From Pandoraea commovens (lineage in GTDB: Bacteria; Pseudomonadota; Gammaproteobacteria; Burkholderiales; Burkholderiaceae), in assembly GCF_902459615.1 (NCBI RefSeq), contig NZ_CABPSA010000002.1:744001-808000 (forward strand): a DNA stretch of 64,000 nt. The letters run 5' to 3'. Positions 44,785 through 55,022 of the stretch are shown in pieces. The stretch's first letter is position 1. Every line of letters starts with the position of its first letter. A program made the position numbers and the translations under genes. Below the pieces are notes generated by a model, which saw nothing but the letters and a program-made list of their open reading frames with translations, did not search any database and was not told the origin of the DNA.

Positions 44785-45588
44785 TCAGGGAGCGGTATGT
44801 GGGCGAGGGCCGGACGATGTCTGCGCAGTGCGATGCAATGCGGTATCGACCAGCGGCGCAATGTCGAGATAGCCGGAGGCGGTCGCCGCGTCGGGGTGCG
44901 GCAGATGTGGCACGCGCCCCAGTAACGGCGCACCCAGTCGCGCGGCAATCGCCTCGACGTTGGCATCCACATGACGCATGTCCGGATCGACGTGGTTCGC
45001 GACCCATCCGGCAATCGTGAGTCCGCGCGACGTAATCGCCTCGGCGGTGAGCAGCGCATGGCTGATGCAGCCCAGACGCAGGCCGACGACGAGGATGACC
45101 GGCAGGCCGAGCTGACGCGCCAGATCGGCGGTGTCGGGCGCGCTGGCGTCGGGGCCGAGCGGCACGCGGAAACCGCCGACGCCTTCGACGATCACGAGGT
45201 CCGCGCGCGCGGCAACCCGCGCATAACCTGCCCGGATCACGCTGCAATCGAGGTCGATGCCCTCAGCGGCGGCCGCGATGTGCGGTGCGGTCGCGTCCTT
45301 GAGCACGTACGGGCAGTACCAGTCGTCGGGCAGCTTCAGATTGCTCGCGTCGTGCAACTGCTCCACGTCTTCATTGACGAAGCGACCGTTGTGTTCCGAC
45401 GCGCCTGCGGCCACCGACTTGAGCCCGGCGCACACCAGCCCGCGACGCGCGGCGGCATGCAGCAACGCCGACGAGACGAGCGTCTTGCCGATCTCGGTAT
45501 CGGTGCCGGTGACGAAGAACGCGTGACGCGCGGGCGTTGCACGCTCGGTCGGGGCATCGGCGGCGGTGATGAGGTTGCGTTCAGCCAT
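44785..45588 (-). CDS. bioD: Dethiobiotin synthetase
   Basis: This 267-residue ATP-dependent carboxylase closes the ureido ring of dethiobiotin. The P-loop GTDTEIGKT lies at 28-36 with Lys35, and [10 protein letters not shown] is the second conserved segment. Its start overlaps the bioF stop by 8 bp, implying coupled translation. An N-terminal extension of about 20 residues precedes the fold. Confidence 0.96.
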   Translation of the reverse strand: MAERNLITAADAPTERATPARHAFFVTGTDTEIGKTLVSSALLHAAARRGLVCAGLKSVAAGASEHNGRFVNEDVEQLHDASNLKLPDDWYCPYVLKDATAPHIAAAAEGIDLDCSVIRAGYARVAARADLVIVEGVGGFRVPLGPDASAPDTADLARQLGLPVILVVGLRLGCISHALLTAEAITSRGLTIAGWVANHVDPDMRHVDANVEAIAARLGAPLLGRVPHLPHPDAATASGYLDIAPLVDTALHRTAQTSSGPRPHTAP

Positions 45589-46789
45589 GCGCGTGCTCCG
45601 TCCAGTCGTTGTCGAGTCGATTGATGGCGCGGGTCAGGCGCGTGACGTCCTCGGCCGTATGCGCGGCGCTGAGCGTGAGGCGCAGGCGCGACGTGCCAGG
45701 CGCTACCGTCGGCGGGCGAATCGCGGGGACCCACAATCCGGCCTCGGCCAGCCCGGCCTGCGCATGCAGTGCAGCCGCGTTCTCGCCGAGGATGATCGGC
45801 TGCACGCCCGTCGGCGAGACCATGTGATGCCAGTGCTTCAGCGTGAGCGAATCGCGCAGTTGCGCAATGCGCGCCTGCAACGTCGCGCGACGCTCGCGAC
45901 CTTCGTCACCCGCGATGATTGCGAGACTCGTGAGCAAAGCATGCGCCTGCGAGGGCGCTGCCGCCGTCGTGAAGATGTACGGACGGGCGCGATTGATCAG
46001 CCACTCGATCACGCTGCGATGGGCCGCGACGAACGCGCCGCCGACACCGGCGGCCTTGCCGAGCGTGCCGATGATCACCAGATTCGGCGAGCGCATGTCG
46101 AAGTGTTCGAACACGCCGCGTCCGTTCTCACCGACCACGCCGAAGCCGTGCGCATCGTCCACGATGAGCCACGCGTTATGACGCTCGGCGAGCGCGAGCA
46201 ACTGCGGCAGCGGCGCGATGTCTCCGTCCATTGAGAAGACACCGTCGGTGACGATCAGCTTCGTCTCGGCGGTACTGGCTTCGAGCAGGGCGGCGAGGGC
46301 GTCGACGTCGCCGTGCGGATAGACGTGCGTCTTCGCGCGCGAGAGTCGTGCGCCGTCGATCAGTGAGGCGTGGTTGAGCGCTTCGGAGAAGATTTCCGAG
46401 TCCTTGTTGGCGAGTGCGGAGATCGTCGCCAGATTGGCCATGTAGCCGGTGCAGAAATACAGCGCGCGACCGTCGACCAGATGCGGCGACATGAAGTCGG
46501 CGAGGGCGTCTTCGAGTTCCGCGTGCGCCTGCGAATGGCCGCTGATGAGGTGCGAAGCACCGCTGCCAGCGCCGTAACGTTGCGCACCTTCGATGAGCGC
46601 TTCGACGACCTTCGGGTGTGCGGCCAGCCCGAGATAGTCGTTGCTCGCGAAGGCGAGGACGTCGCGCCCGTCAGCACTCAAATGCGGCTGGCACGGCGTG
46701 CTCACCACGCGATGACGGCGACGCAGGTGCTGACGGTCGATCTCGGCGAGTCCGGCGTCGAGGCGGTCGAGCAGGGGATGGGTCGTCAT
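45581..46789 (-). CDS. bioF: 8-amino-7-oxononanoate synthase
   Basis: This 402-residue PLP enzyme condenses pimeloyl-thioester with alanine. The cofactor Lys is Lys245 in GTLGKAAG, and DDAHGFG at about 211-217 contacts the PLP ring. NDYLGLA is the conserved N-terminal segment. The start overlaps the bioA stop in an ATGA arrangement (46786-46789), and the end overlaps bioD. Confidence 0.96.
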   Translation of the reverse strand: MTTHPLLDRLDAGLAEIDRQHLRRRHRVVSTPCQPHLSADGRDVLAFASNDYLGLAAHPKVVEALIEGAQRYGAGSGASHLISGHSQAHAELEDALADFMSPHLVDGRALYFCTGYMANLATISALANKDSEIFSEALNHASLIDGARLSRAKTHVYPHGDVDALAALLEASTAETKLIVTDGVFSMDGDIAPLPQLLALAERHNAWLIVDDAHGFGVVGENGRGVFEHFDMRSPNLVIIGTLGKAAGVGGAFVAAHRSVIEWLINRARPYIFTTAAAPSQAHALLTSLAIIAGDEGRERRATLQARIAQLRDSLTLKHWHHMVSPTGVQPIILGENAAALHAQAGLAEAGLWVPAIRPPTVAPGTSRLRLTLSAAHTAEDVTRLTRAINRLDNDWTEHAHG

Positions 46790-48156
46790 GCGGCCACCTC
46801 CTGTTGCATCGTTGCGTCGAAAGCAGCGAGCGTTTGCGTCGCCAGCCAGTCGGCGGTGCCGTCGTCGAGCACGTACGGCGGCATCAGGTAGACCGTCGCG
46901 CCGATCGGACGCAGCAGCACGCCGCGCGCGCGAGCTTCGGTGTAGAAGCGCTTCGCGAAGGCACCCGCCGCGCCGGGGGCATCCGGCAATACGGCGTCGA
47001 ACGCCCAGATCATGCCGCGATGACGGAAATGCTTCGCGCGCGGATCGTCGGCCAGCGGTGCGAGGGCTTGCGTCAGACGCGCAGCGCGCACGGCATTGCT
47101 AGCGAGGACGTCGTCGTCCGCGAAGATGTCGAGCGTGGCCAGCGCGGCACGGCACGCGAGCGGATTGCCGGTGTACGAGTGCGAGTGCAGGAAGCCACGC
47201 GCGGTGTCGTCGTCGTAGAAGGCGTCGTAGATCGCGTCGCGCGAGAGCACGAGCGAGAGCGGCAGATAGCCGCCGCTGATGCCCTTGGAGAGCGTGAGCA
47301 GATCGGGCCAGATACCGGCCTGCTCGCTCGCGAAGAACGTGCCGGTGCGGCCACAACCGACGGCGATTTCGTCCGCAATCATGTGTGCGCCGTGCTTGTC
47401 GCACAGCGCGCGTACGAGGCGCAGGTATTCGGGGTCGTGCATCGCCATGCCTGCGGCGCACTGCACCAGCGGCTCGACGATGACGGCGGCGATGCGTCCT
47501 TCACGTTGCGTGAGCAGCGTGTCGAGTTCGGCAGCGGCGCGGCGGGCGACGTCGATGGCCGTCTCGCCATCGCACGCCTGACGCGCATCGGGCGATGCCA
47601 CGACGTGCGCATGCCGCAGCAGCGGATCGTAGGCGTCACGGAACAGGGCGACGTCGGTGACGGCCAGCGCGCCGAGCGTTTCGCCGTGATAGCCGTTGCG
47701 CACGCAGACGAATTCGCGCTTGTCGCTGTGGCCCTGATTGCGCCACGCGTGAAAGCTCATCTTCAGCGCGATCTCGACGGCCGACGCACCGTCCGACGCG
47801 AAGAACGCATGACCGAGCACGCCGCCGGTCAATGCCGACAGACGTTCGGACAAGGACACGACGGGCTCATGCGTGAAGCCCGCGAGCATCGCATGTTCGA
47901 GGCGGCCCAACTGATCGATCAGCGCCGCGTTGATGCGCGGGTTCGCGTGGCCGAACAGATTGACCCACCACGAACTGATGGCATCGAGGTAGCGTTCGCC
48001 GCCGGTGTCGACGAGCCAGGGCCCTTCGCCGTGAGACAGCGCGACGAGGGGCAGCTTTGCCTGTTGCTTCATCTGCGTGCAGGGGTGCCAGACCTGTCGC
48101 AGACTGCGCGCGGCGAGATCGCCGGGACCGTTGGGGGGGCGCGGGGAGGCGTCCAT
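46786..48156 (-). CDS. bioA: Adenosylmethionine-8-amino-7-oxononanoate aminotransferase
   Basis: This 456-residue class-III aminotransferase makes diaminopelargonic acid from KAPA with SAM as amino donor. The PLP Lys is Lys291 in [11 protein letters not shown], with Asp262 in ADEIAVG; WHPCTQM and [10 protein letters not shown] are BioA-specific. The ATG at 48156 has AAGGAG upstream. It is the first gene of bioAFDB, whose last three junctions are overlapping or short. Confidence 0.95.
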   Translation of the reverse strand: MDASPRPPNGPGDLAARSLRQVWHPCTQMKQQAKLPLVALSHGEGPWLVDTGGERYLDAISSWWVNLFGHANPRINAALIDQLGRLEHAMLAGFTHEPVVSLSERLSALTGGVLGHAFFASDGASAVEIALKMSFHAWRNQGHSDKREFVCVRNGYHGETLGALAVTDVALFRDAYDPLLRHAHVVASPDARQACDGETAIDVARRAAAELDTLLTQREGRIAAVIVEPLVQCAAGMAMHDPEYLRLVRALCDKHGAHMIADEIAVGCGRTGTFFASEQAGIWPDLLTLSKGISGGYLPLSLVLSRDAIYDAFYDDDTARGFLHSHSYTGNPLACRAALATLDIFADDDVLASNAVRAARLTQALAPLADDPRAKHFRHRGMIWAFDAVLPDAPGAAGAFAKRFYTEARARGVLLRPIGATVYLMPPYVLDDGTADWLATQTLAAFDATMQQEVAA

Positions 48157-48289
48157 CTTTGACTCCTTGGAGGGCCATGACGGGCGAGAAGCCGGGCAAG
48201 ATGCCCGATGCTCGTCGTCCGTCTGGCTGGCCGGTGCGGGGCATTGCGCGCTGCGCTGCTGCACGTGGCCGGAGGTGGGGGATGGGCGC

Positions 48290-48318
48290 ATGGTAGGCAA
48301 AGCGATTTGGCAGGGCAA
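48290..48318 (-). promoter_or_regulatory. Candidate promoter of the biotin operon
   Basis: On the minus strand TTGCCC (48313-48318) and TACCAT (48290-48295) are separated by 17 bp. This places transcription start about 125 bp before bioA. The spacer contains the near-palindrome CAAATCGCTTTG. Confidence 0.35.
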
Positions 48319-48365
48319 TAGGCGGATTTGGTGCGAAAACTCGCTGTTTTGCGAGCCGTAAAGAG

Positions 48366-48402
48366 ACGTTATCGACAATTTCGTAAAACCCGCCGATAAC
48401 GT
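48366..48402. promoter_or_regulatory. 9-bp inverted repeat between liuC and bioA
   Basis: ACGTTATCG at 48366-48374 is matched by CGATAACGT at 48394-48402 with 19 bp between the arms. The centre-to-centre distance of 28 bp is compatible with a protein-binding site. It lacks a T-run and so is not a good terminator. Confidence 0.4.
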
Positions 48403-48475
48403 TCAGGCATCTCCGCCGTCACCCCTCCCAAAAAAATTTTGTAACCGTCGAAATGGATGATTTTCGTGCGTTCGC

Positions 48476-49267
48476 TCAGGAGGCGTCGCGCCATGACGGC
48501 GAACGCTTCTCCAGGAACGAACGCACCCCTTCGCGACCCTCGTCGGAGGCGCGGATCTTCGCGATGCGCTCGGCCGTGTCGGCGATGGCCGCCTCGTCGA
48601 TGGCGCGCCCGGCGAAGTCCTGCACAAGGCGCTTGCACTCCTTCACCGCGTTCGGGCTGTTGTCGACAAGCGCCTTCGCCAGCGCGCCGATGGTGCTGTC
48701 GAGCGCATCGGCGGCAACGACCTCGTGCACCAGGCCGAGACGCTGCGCCGTGGCGGCCGTGAAGCGTTCCGCCGTCACGAAATAGCGACGCGACGCCTGC
48801 TCGCCCAGCGCGCGAATCACATACGGGCCGATGGTGGCAGGAATCAGGCCGAGCTTGGCTTCGGACAGGCAGAAGTGCGCCGTGTCGACGGCGACCACAA
48901 TGTCCGCCACGGCCGCGAGTCCGACACCGCCCGCGTACGTATCGCCCTGCACGCGCGCGATCACCGGCTTCGGGCAGCGGTAGATCGTGTTGAGCATGAC
49001 GGCGAGCGTCATGGCGTCGGCGCGGTTCTCGGTGTCCGAGTAACCGGCCATCTTCTTCATCCAGTTCAGATCGGCGCCGGCGCAGAACGCGACGCCTTCA
49101 GCGGCGAGCACGATGGCGCGCACGTCGTCGTTCGTCGCCAGCGCGCGAAACGTGCCGGTCAGTTCTTCGATGACGGTTTCGTTGAACGCGTTGCGCACGT
49201 CCGGACGGTTGAGCGTAACGGTGGCGACGTGGGCGTCGACACTGAACTTGAGCGTTGCGAGTTGCAT
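48476..49267 (-). CDS. liuC: Methylglutaconyl-CoA hydratase (enoyl-CoA hydratase family)
   Basis: This 263-residue crotonase-fold protein contains the oxyanion-hole segments AFCAGADLNWMKKM and VQGDTYAGGVGLAAVADIVVA and the family SEAKLGLIPATIGPYV. The position directly after the carboxylase beta subunit identifies it as the hydratase that makes HMG-CoA in leucine degradation. Start at 49267 follows AGGAATTCC. A 72-bp spacer containing a 10-bp tandem repeat separates it from liuB. Confidence 0.92.
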   Translation of the reverse strand: MQLATLKFSVDAHVATVTLNRPDVRNAFNETVIEELTGTFRALATNDDVRAIVLAAEGVAFCAGADLNWMKKMAGYSDTENRADAMTLAVMLNTIYRCPKPVIARVQGDTYAGGVGLAAVADIVVAVDTAHFCLSEAKLGLIPATIGPYVIRALGEQASRRYFVTAERFTAATAQRLGLVHEVVAADALDSTIGALAKALVDNSPNAVKECKRLVQDFAGRAIDEAAIADTAERIAKIRASDEGREGVRSFLEKRSPSWRDAS

Positions 49268-49310
49268 GACGGAATTCCTCGATGGACCGGTGTGGGCGAT
49301 GACGCTCGAT

Positions 49311-49340
49311 TACATGCGATTACATGCGATTACATGCGAT
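49311..49340. repeat. Decanucleotide tandem repeat (TACATGCGAT)3
   Basis: Three perfect copies of TACATGCGAT fill much of the liuB-liuC spacer, with a fourth decayed copy running into the liuB stop region. The repeat changes only spacer length. Confidence 0.95.
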
Positions 49341-50947
49341 CACATACGGAACAGGCCGAAGCGCGTTTCCGGAATCGGCGCATTGAGCGCAGCCGACAGG
49401 CCGAGACCGAGCACCGTGCGCGTGTCGGCCGGATCGATCACACCGTCGTCCCACAGGCGCGCGCTCGCGTAGAACGGATGCCCCTGACGTTCGTACTGAT
49501 CGCGGATCGGCTGCTTGAAGGCGTCTTCTTCCTCGGCGCTCCACTGACCGCCCTTGCCCTCGATGCCATCGCGCTTGACCGTGGCGAGCACCGACGCGGC
49601 CTGCTCGCCGCCCATCACGGAGATGCGCGCGTTCGGCCACATCCACAGGAAACGCGGCGAGTAGGCGCGACCGCACATGCCGTAGTTACCCGCGCCGAAC
49701 GAGCCGCCGATGATGACGGTGAACTTCGGCACGTTTGCGGTGGCGACGGCCGTCACCATCTTCGCGCCGTGCTTGGCGATGCCTTCGTTTTCGTACTTGC
49801 GCCCGACCATGAAGCCCGTGATGTTCTGCAAGAAGATCAGCGGGATCTTGCGCTGGCAGCACAGTTCGATGAAGTGCGCGCCCTTTTGCGCGGACTCCGA
49901 GAACAGAATGCCGTTGTTCGCCACGATGCCGACCGGATAGCCCCACAGATGCGCGAAGCCGCACACCAGCGTGGTGCCGTAGCGCGCCTTGAATTCATCG
50001 AATTCGGAGCCGTCGACGAGACGCGCGATCACTTCGCGCACGTCGAACGGCTTCTTCGTGTCGGCGGGAATCACGCCATACAGTTCACGCGCGTCGTACT
50101 TCGGTTCGACCGGCGTCTTGGTGGCGACGGTCGCAGGCTTGCGACGATTGAGGTTCGCGGCGATGCTGCGCGCGATGGACAGCGCGTGTGCGTCGTTCTG
50201 CGCGAAGTGGTCGGCGACACCCGACAGACGCGTGTGGACATCCGCACCGCCGAGATCTTCTGCGCTCACTTCTTCGCCGGTGGCAGCTTTCACCAGGGGC
50301 GGGCCGCCGAGGAAAATCGTGCCCTGTTCCTTGACGATGATCGACTCGTCGCTCATGGCGGGCACATACGCGCCACCTGCCGTGCACGAGCCCATCACCA
50401 CGGCGATCTGCGGAATGCCTTGCGCCGACATTTGCGCCTGGTTGTAGAAGATGCGGCCGAAGTGATCGCGATCGGGGAAGACGTCGTCCTGATTCGGCAG
50501 GTTCGCGCCGCCCGAGTCGACCAGATAGATGCACGGCAGATGGTTCTGCTCGGCGATCTCCTGCGCGCGCAGGTGCTTCTTGACCGTCATCGGGTAGTAC
50601 GTGCCGCCCTTGACCGTGGCGTCGTTGCACACGATCACGCATTCCTGGCCGGACACGCGGCCGATGCCCGTGATGATCCCCGCGCCCGGTGCGTCGTCGT
50701 GATACATGCCGGTCGCGGCGAGTTGCGAGAGTTCGAGAAAGGGGGAACCCGGATCGAGCAGTTGTTGCACGCGATCGCGCGGCAGCAGCTTGCCACGACC
50801 GGTGTGCTTCTTGCGCGCAGCCTCACCGCCGCCACCGGCCAGTTGCGCGATACGGGCGCGCAGTTCGTCGACCACGGTCTGCATGGCGGACGCGTTGCGT
50901 GCAAAGTCTTCGCCGCGCGGGTTGAGTTTGCTTTCGAGAATCGGCAT
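49340..50947 (-). CDS. liuB: Methylcrotonyl-CoA carboxylase carboxyltransferase subunit
   Basis: This 535-residue beta subunit transfers CO2 from biotin to 3-methylcrotonyl-CoA. Carboxyltransferase features include [11 protein letters not shown] in the N-terminal half and [29 protein letters not shown] and the [11 protein letters not shown] segment in the C-terminal half. Length is normal for MCC beta. It should form a hetero-oligomer with LiuD encoded 6 kb away. Confidence 0.96.
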   Translation of the reverse strand: MPILESKLNPRGEDFARNASAMQTVVDELRARIAQLAGGGGEAARKKHTGRGKLLPRDRVQQLLDPGSPFLELSQLAATGMYHDDAPGAGIITGIGRVSGQECVIVCNDATVKGGTYYPMTVKKHLRAQEIAEQNHLPCIYLVDSGGANLPNQDDVFPDRDHFGRIFYNQAQMSAQGIPQIAVVMGSCTAGGAYVPAMSDESIIVKEQGTIFLGGPPLVKAATGEEVSAEDLGGADVHTRLSGVADHFAQNDAHALSIARSIAANLNRRKPATVATKTPVEPKYDARELYGVIPADTKKPFDVREVIARLVDGSEFDEFKARYGTTLVCGFAHLWGYPVGIVANNGILFSESAQKGAHFIELCCQRKIPLIFLQNITGFMVGRKYENEGIAKHGAKMVTAVATANVPKFTVIIGGSFGAGNYGMCGRAYSPRFLWMWPNARISVMGGEQAASVLATVKRDGIEGKGGQWSAEEEDAFKQPIRDQYERQGHPFYASARLWDDGVIDPADTRTVLGLGLSAALNAPIPETRFGLFRM

Positions 50948-51033
50948 GTGACGAAATCCGGTGGAGTGTGAGTTTTAGTTGAGTGCTTGTGCTTGGCGAC
51001 GTGGCGAGCGATGTGCTGAATGACGTCGCGAGA

Positions 51034-51441
51034 TCAGTCGAACAGGTCGCCGTCGATGTAGCGCCAGCGGCCGTCGTCGGTGCGCTCGAAGCGACTGCGT
51101 TCGTGCAGCCGGTGAGCGCGTCCGCCGACCTTGTAACGGGCGACGAATTCGACTTCGGCGTGGTGCTCGTCTCGTTGCAGATGCGCCTTGACCTGAAGGC
51201 CGAGCCACTGCGGGGCGTCGCCAAAATCGAGCGTCGCGGGACGCGTGCGTGCCGCCCACGTATCGAGCAGATACGGTGCGTTCTGACGCACGAACGCCGT
51301 GTAGCGCGAGCGCATCAGCGCTTCGGCCGTGGGCGGAATCTCGCCGTGTTCGAGATAACGTGCGCAGCAATCCTCGAACGCGAGGCCGCCGCACGGGCAG
51401 CCTTCACGGTCCTTGTTTTGCGGCGATTGGGGGCTTGCCAT
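51034..51441 (-). CDS. YchJ-like SEC-C motif protein (UPF0225)
   Basis: This 135-residue protein has the N-terminal SEC-C zinc motif (CPCGG and DCC; Cys15, Cys17, Cys25, Cys26) and the YchJ core with ALMRSRYTAFV, ending RWRYIDGDLFD. The function of the family is unknown. I chose the ATG at 51441; a long frame upstream is shadow of the isomerase gene. It sits between the isomerase and liuB in the same direction. Confidence 0.9.
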   Translation of the reverse strand: MASPQSPQNKDREGCPCGGLAFEDCCARYLEHGEIPPTAEALMRSRYTAFVRQNAPYLLDTWAARTRPATLDFGDAPQWLGLQVKAHLQRDEHHAEVEFVARYKVGGRAHRLHERSRFERTDDGRWRYIDGDLFD

Positions 51442-51470
51442 CGTATGTCGTGCCTTGTGGTGTTTCAGTG

Positions 51471-52076
51471 TCAGATCTTGCCGTGCTTCAGACAGGCCTC
51501 TACCTGTGCGAAACGGTCGAAACCCCAGAACGGTTCGCCGTCCACGATCACGAACGGCGAGCCGAACACGCCGCGCGCCATCGCCAGATCGATCTCGGCT
51601 TTGAGATGGTCCTTGGCGGCGGGCGAGTGCATGCCGGTGTCGAGGGCTGCGCCATCGATACCCAGCGCTTCGCCGAGCCGTACCAGTTCCGCCGGGTCGC
51701 CGATGTTCACGTCGTCGACATAGAGCGCGCGAAAGATCGACTTCGCGAACTCCGCCGACAAGTCGCCGCCGCGATGGTCCTGTACCCACAACACGGCGCG
51801 CTCGGCGGCTTGCGTGGGGATCGGGAAATGCGTCGGCCGCTTGTAGTCGATGCCGTGAAAACGCGCGGTGCGCGCCACGTCGTTCTTCAGATACTCCGTC
51901 TTGATCGGATGCTGCACCGGTGCGCCCGTGCCGTTCACCTTGTAGACGATGTCGAGCAGGATCGGATGCCACGCGACGCCACGCCCGTTGCGCGAAGCGA
52001 TGTCGTCGATGCAGGTGCTCGCAAAATACCCATACGGGGATGCGAAGTCGAAATAAAAGTCGATGGCGGACGTCAT
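51471..52076 (-). CDS. 2-hydroxychromene-2-carboxylate isomerase (DsbA-like fold)
   Basis: This 201-residue member of the kappa-GST/HCCA isomerase family has the N-terminal FYFDFASPYGYFAS segment, where Ser13 replaces the redox Cys and contacts glutathione. The late GVFGSPFVIVDGEPFWG segment is also conserved. HCCA isomerase acts in naphthalene degradation, but no other genes of that pathway are present, so the substrate here is uncertain. Start at 52076 begins the conserved strand. Confidence 0.88.
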   Translation of the reverse strand: MTSAIDFYFDFASPYGYFASTCIDDIASRNGRGVAWHPILLDIVYKVNGTGAPVQHPIKTEYLKNDVARTARFHGIDYKRPTHFPIPTQAAERAVLWVQDHRGGDLSAEFAKSIFRALYVDDVNIGDPAELVRLGEALGIDGAALDTGMHSPAAKDHLKAEIDLAMARGVFGSPFVIVDGEPFWGFDRFAQVEACLKHGKI

Positions 52077-52189
52077 GTTGGCTCCGTTTCCGAGTGACGT
52101 TTCTGGCCCGCGAATCAAAAGATACGGCGGTGTGGCAACAGCGTTTTATGGGTGCTACCGGTGATGCAAGTGCTACGGTACTGCGTGGC

Positions 52190-52867
<678 letters not shown>

Positions 52868-52952
52868 GACGTCGATATGTCCCCGTAGAAACGGTGAACC
52901 GGCGTTGGACGCCGGTGTGAGTTCAGACGCGTGAGCCGGTCGAACGCGTCGG

Positions 52953-54137
52953 TCAGACGAGCTCGATGGCCATCGCGGTTGCTTCGCCGCCGCCGATACA
53001 CAGGCTCGCTACGCCGCGCTTGCCACCGGTCTTGCGCAGTGCGCCGATCAGTGTGACGAGAATACGTGCGCCGGACGCGCCGATCGGGTGGCCGAGCGCA
53101 CACGCGCCGCCGTGAATGTTGACCTTGTCGTGCGGCAGATCGAATTCATGCATCGCGGCCATTGCGACGACGGCGAACGCTTCGTTGATCTCGAACAGAT
53201 CGACGTCGGCCGTCGACCAGCCGGTCTTCTCGAACAGCTTGCGCATCGCACCGACCGGGGCGGTCGTGAACAGGCCCGGTTGTTGTGCGAAGGTGCTGTG
53301 ACCGGCGATGCGGGCGAGCGGCGCGAGGCCGAGGCGCTTGGCCGTCGATTCGCGCATGAGCACGAGCGCGGCAGCGCCGTCGGAGATCGACGACGAGTTG
53401 GCGGCCGTGACCGTGCCGTCCTTGCGGAAGGCGGCCTTGAGCGTCGGAATCTTTTCGGGATTGGCCTTGAATGGCTGCTCGTCCTGCTCGACGACGGTGT
53501 CGCCCTTGCGGCCCGGCACCGTCACAGCAGTGATTTCCCACGCAAACGAGCCGTCTTTCGTGGCGTTCTGCGCGCGCTCGAGGGAGGCGATGGCGAAGGC
53601 GTCTTGCGCTTCGCGGGTGAAGGCGTAACGGTCGGCGCACTCTTCGGCGAAGGTGCCCATCAGGCGACCTTTGTCGTAAGCGTCTTCCAGACCGTCGAAG
53701 AACATGTGGTCGATGACCTGACCGTGACCCATGCGCATACCGGCGCGCGCTTTGGGCAGGAGATAGGGGGCGTTGCTCATGCTTTCCATGCCACCGGCGA
53801 CGATGACGTCGGCACTACCGGCGACGAGCATGTCGTGGGCGAACATCGCGGCACGCATGCCGGAGCCGCACATCTTGTTGACGGTGGTCGCACCGGCTGC
53901 GAGGGGCAGCCCGGCGCCGAGCGTGGCCTGACGCGCAGGCGCTTGCCCCTGACCGGCGGGCAGCACGCAGCCCATGACGACTTCGTCGACCTGCTCCGGC
54001 TTCAGGCCAGCGCGTTCGACAGCCGCGCGAATGGCGGCGGCACCGAGTTGCGGCGCGGCGACATCGCCGAATACGCCTTGCAGGCCACCCATCGGCGTGC
54101 GGGCAGCGGAAACGATGACGATCGGGTCTTGTTGCAT
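52953..54137 (-). CDS. Acetyl-CoA C-acetyltransferase (thiolase)
   Basis: This 394-residue thiolase has the acyl-enzyme Cys90 in [10 protein letters not shown], the catalytic His in [16 protein letters not shown] and the second Cys in [15 protein letters not shown]. Length and motifs fit biosynthetic-type acetoacetyl-CoA thiolases. In this context it would cleave acetoacetyl-CoA derived from leucine into two acetyl-CoA. I chose the ATG at 54137 because GGAG lies 6 nt upstream. Confidence 0.95.
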   Translation of the reverse strand: MQQDPIVIVSAARTPMGGLQGVFGDVAAPQLGAAAIRAAVERAGLKPEQVDEVVMGCVLPAGQGQAPARQATLGAGLPLAAGATTVNKMCGSGMRAAMFAHDMLVAGSADVIVAGGMESMSNAPYLLPKARAGMRMGHGQVIDHMFFDGLEDAYDKGRLMGTFAEECADRYAFTREAQDAFAIASLERAQNATKDGSFAWEITAVTVPGRKGDTVVEQDEQPFKANPEKIPTLKAAFRKDGTVTAANSSSISDGAAALVLMRESTAKRLGLAPLARIAGHSTFAQQPGLFTTAPVGAMRKLFEKTGWSTADVDLFEINEAFAVVAMAAMHEFDLPHDKVNIHGGACALGHPIGASGARILVTLIGALRKTGGKRGVASLCIGGGEATAMAIELV

Positions 54138-54278
54138 GGCAATCTCCATAAAAGGGGTTGCGTGGCTGACGCTGCGTCCTTGCGGATCGGTGCGTCAGCC
54201 CCGAATATCCAATGCTTCAATCTTCCGTCGTCCACGCGCCCGCTTGCGCGCCTGACTGGCCTGGGTTCGCCTAAGCGA

Positions 54279-54959
54279 TCAGGCGCGTGGATGACGTAAT
54301 TCGGCCATCGCTTCCACGCAGCGATCATAGATACGCGGCAGGGATTCGAGGCTATTCACCGACATGCGCAGGTCGCGCACCAGACCGTCGCGCAGGCCGT
54401 ACACCCAGCCGTGCACGGTGACCGGTTGGTTGCGGGCCCAGGCGTCGCGCAGGACGGTGGTGTGACAAATATTCACGACCTGTTCGATGGCGTTCAACTC
54501 GCACAGGCGATCGTGACGGGCGTCGCGCGAGGGCAGCGCGTCGATCTGGTCGACGTGGCGCTCGTAGACGTCGCGCACGTGGCGCAGCCAGTTATCGACG
54601 AGGCCCATCTTCGCGCCGTCGAGTGCTGCGCCCACACCGCCGCAGCCGTAGTGGCCGACGACCATGATGTGACGCACTTTCAGCACTTCGACAGCGAACT
54701 GCAAAACCGACAGGCAGTTCAGGTCGCTGTGGACCACCACGTTCGCAATATTGCGGTGGACGAACACTTCGCCCGGTGCCAGTCCGGTGATCTGGTTCGC
54801 GGGCACGCGCGAATCCGAGCAGCCGATCCAGAGGTATTCTGGCGTCTGTATCTTGGACAGCCGCTCGAAAAACGCGGGATCTTCCGCGTTCACGCTGGCA
54901 ACCCAGGCGCGGTTGTTATCGAGCAGATGGATGAGAGGTTGGTCTTTGTCTTCGGTCAT
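54279..54959 (-). CDS. can: Beta-class carbonic anhydrase
   Basis: This 226-residue enzyme interconverts CO2 and bicarbonate. Zinc ligands Cys47 (GCSDSR, with Asp49/Arg51 dyad), His103 and Cys106 (GHYGCGG) are all present. Its length fits E. coli Can. Placed in the liu block next to the bicarbonate-consuming carboxylase genes, it may supply substrate. A 9-bp inverted repeat spans its stop codon. Confidence 0.96.
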   Translation of the reverse strand: MTEDKDQPLIHLLDNNRAWVASVNAEDPAFFERLSKIQTPEYLWIGCSDSRVPANQITGLAPGEVFVHRNIANVVVHSDLNCLSVLQFAVEVLKVRHIMVVGHYGCGGVGAALDGAKMGLVDNWLRHVRDVYERHVDQIDALPSRDARHDRLCELNAIEQVVNICHTTVLRDAWARNQPVTVHGWVYGLRDGLVRDLRMSVNSLESLPRIYDRCVEAMAELRHPRA

Positions 54960-55022
54960 GATCGTGTCATCCGGCGGGCATGTCGTGAGCTGGGAGGCGT
55001 CAATGGCGAGGAAGTCCGGCGC

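Larger units (their letters stand above)
48157..48475. other. Intergenic region between liuC and bioA
   Basis: This 319-bp spacer separates the liu genes from the biotin operon. It carries a possible bioA promoter (48290-48318) and a 9-bp inverted repeat (48366-48402). I looked for a BirA-type operator or a BioR box and saw neither. Confidence 0.5.

Noticed and set aside
48157-48475. BirA or BioR operator for biotin genes
   Set aside because: Neither the TTGTAAACC/GGTTTACAA arms nor a TTATCTATAA-like box is present.
48725-50971. 748-residue plus-strand frame opposite liuC-liuB
   Set aside because: It spans two well-identified genes on the other strand and has no recognisable domain.
54247-54287. 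Terminator after carbonic anhydrase
   Set aside because: A 9-bp inverted repeat exists, but one arm lies within the coding end of can and no T-run follows.
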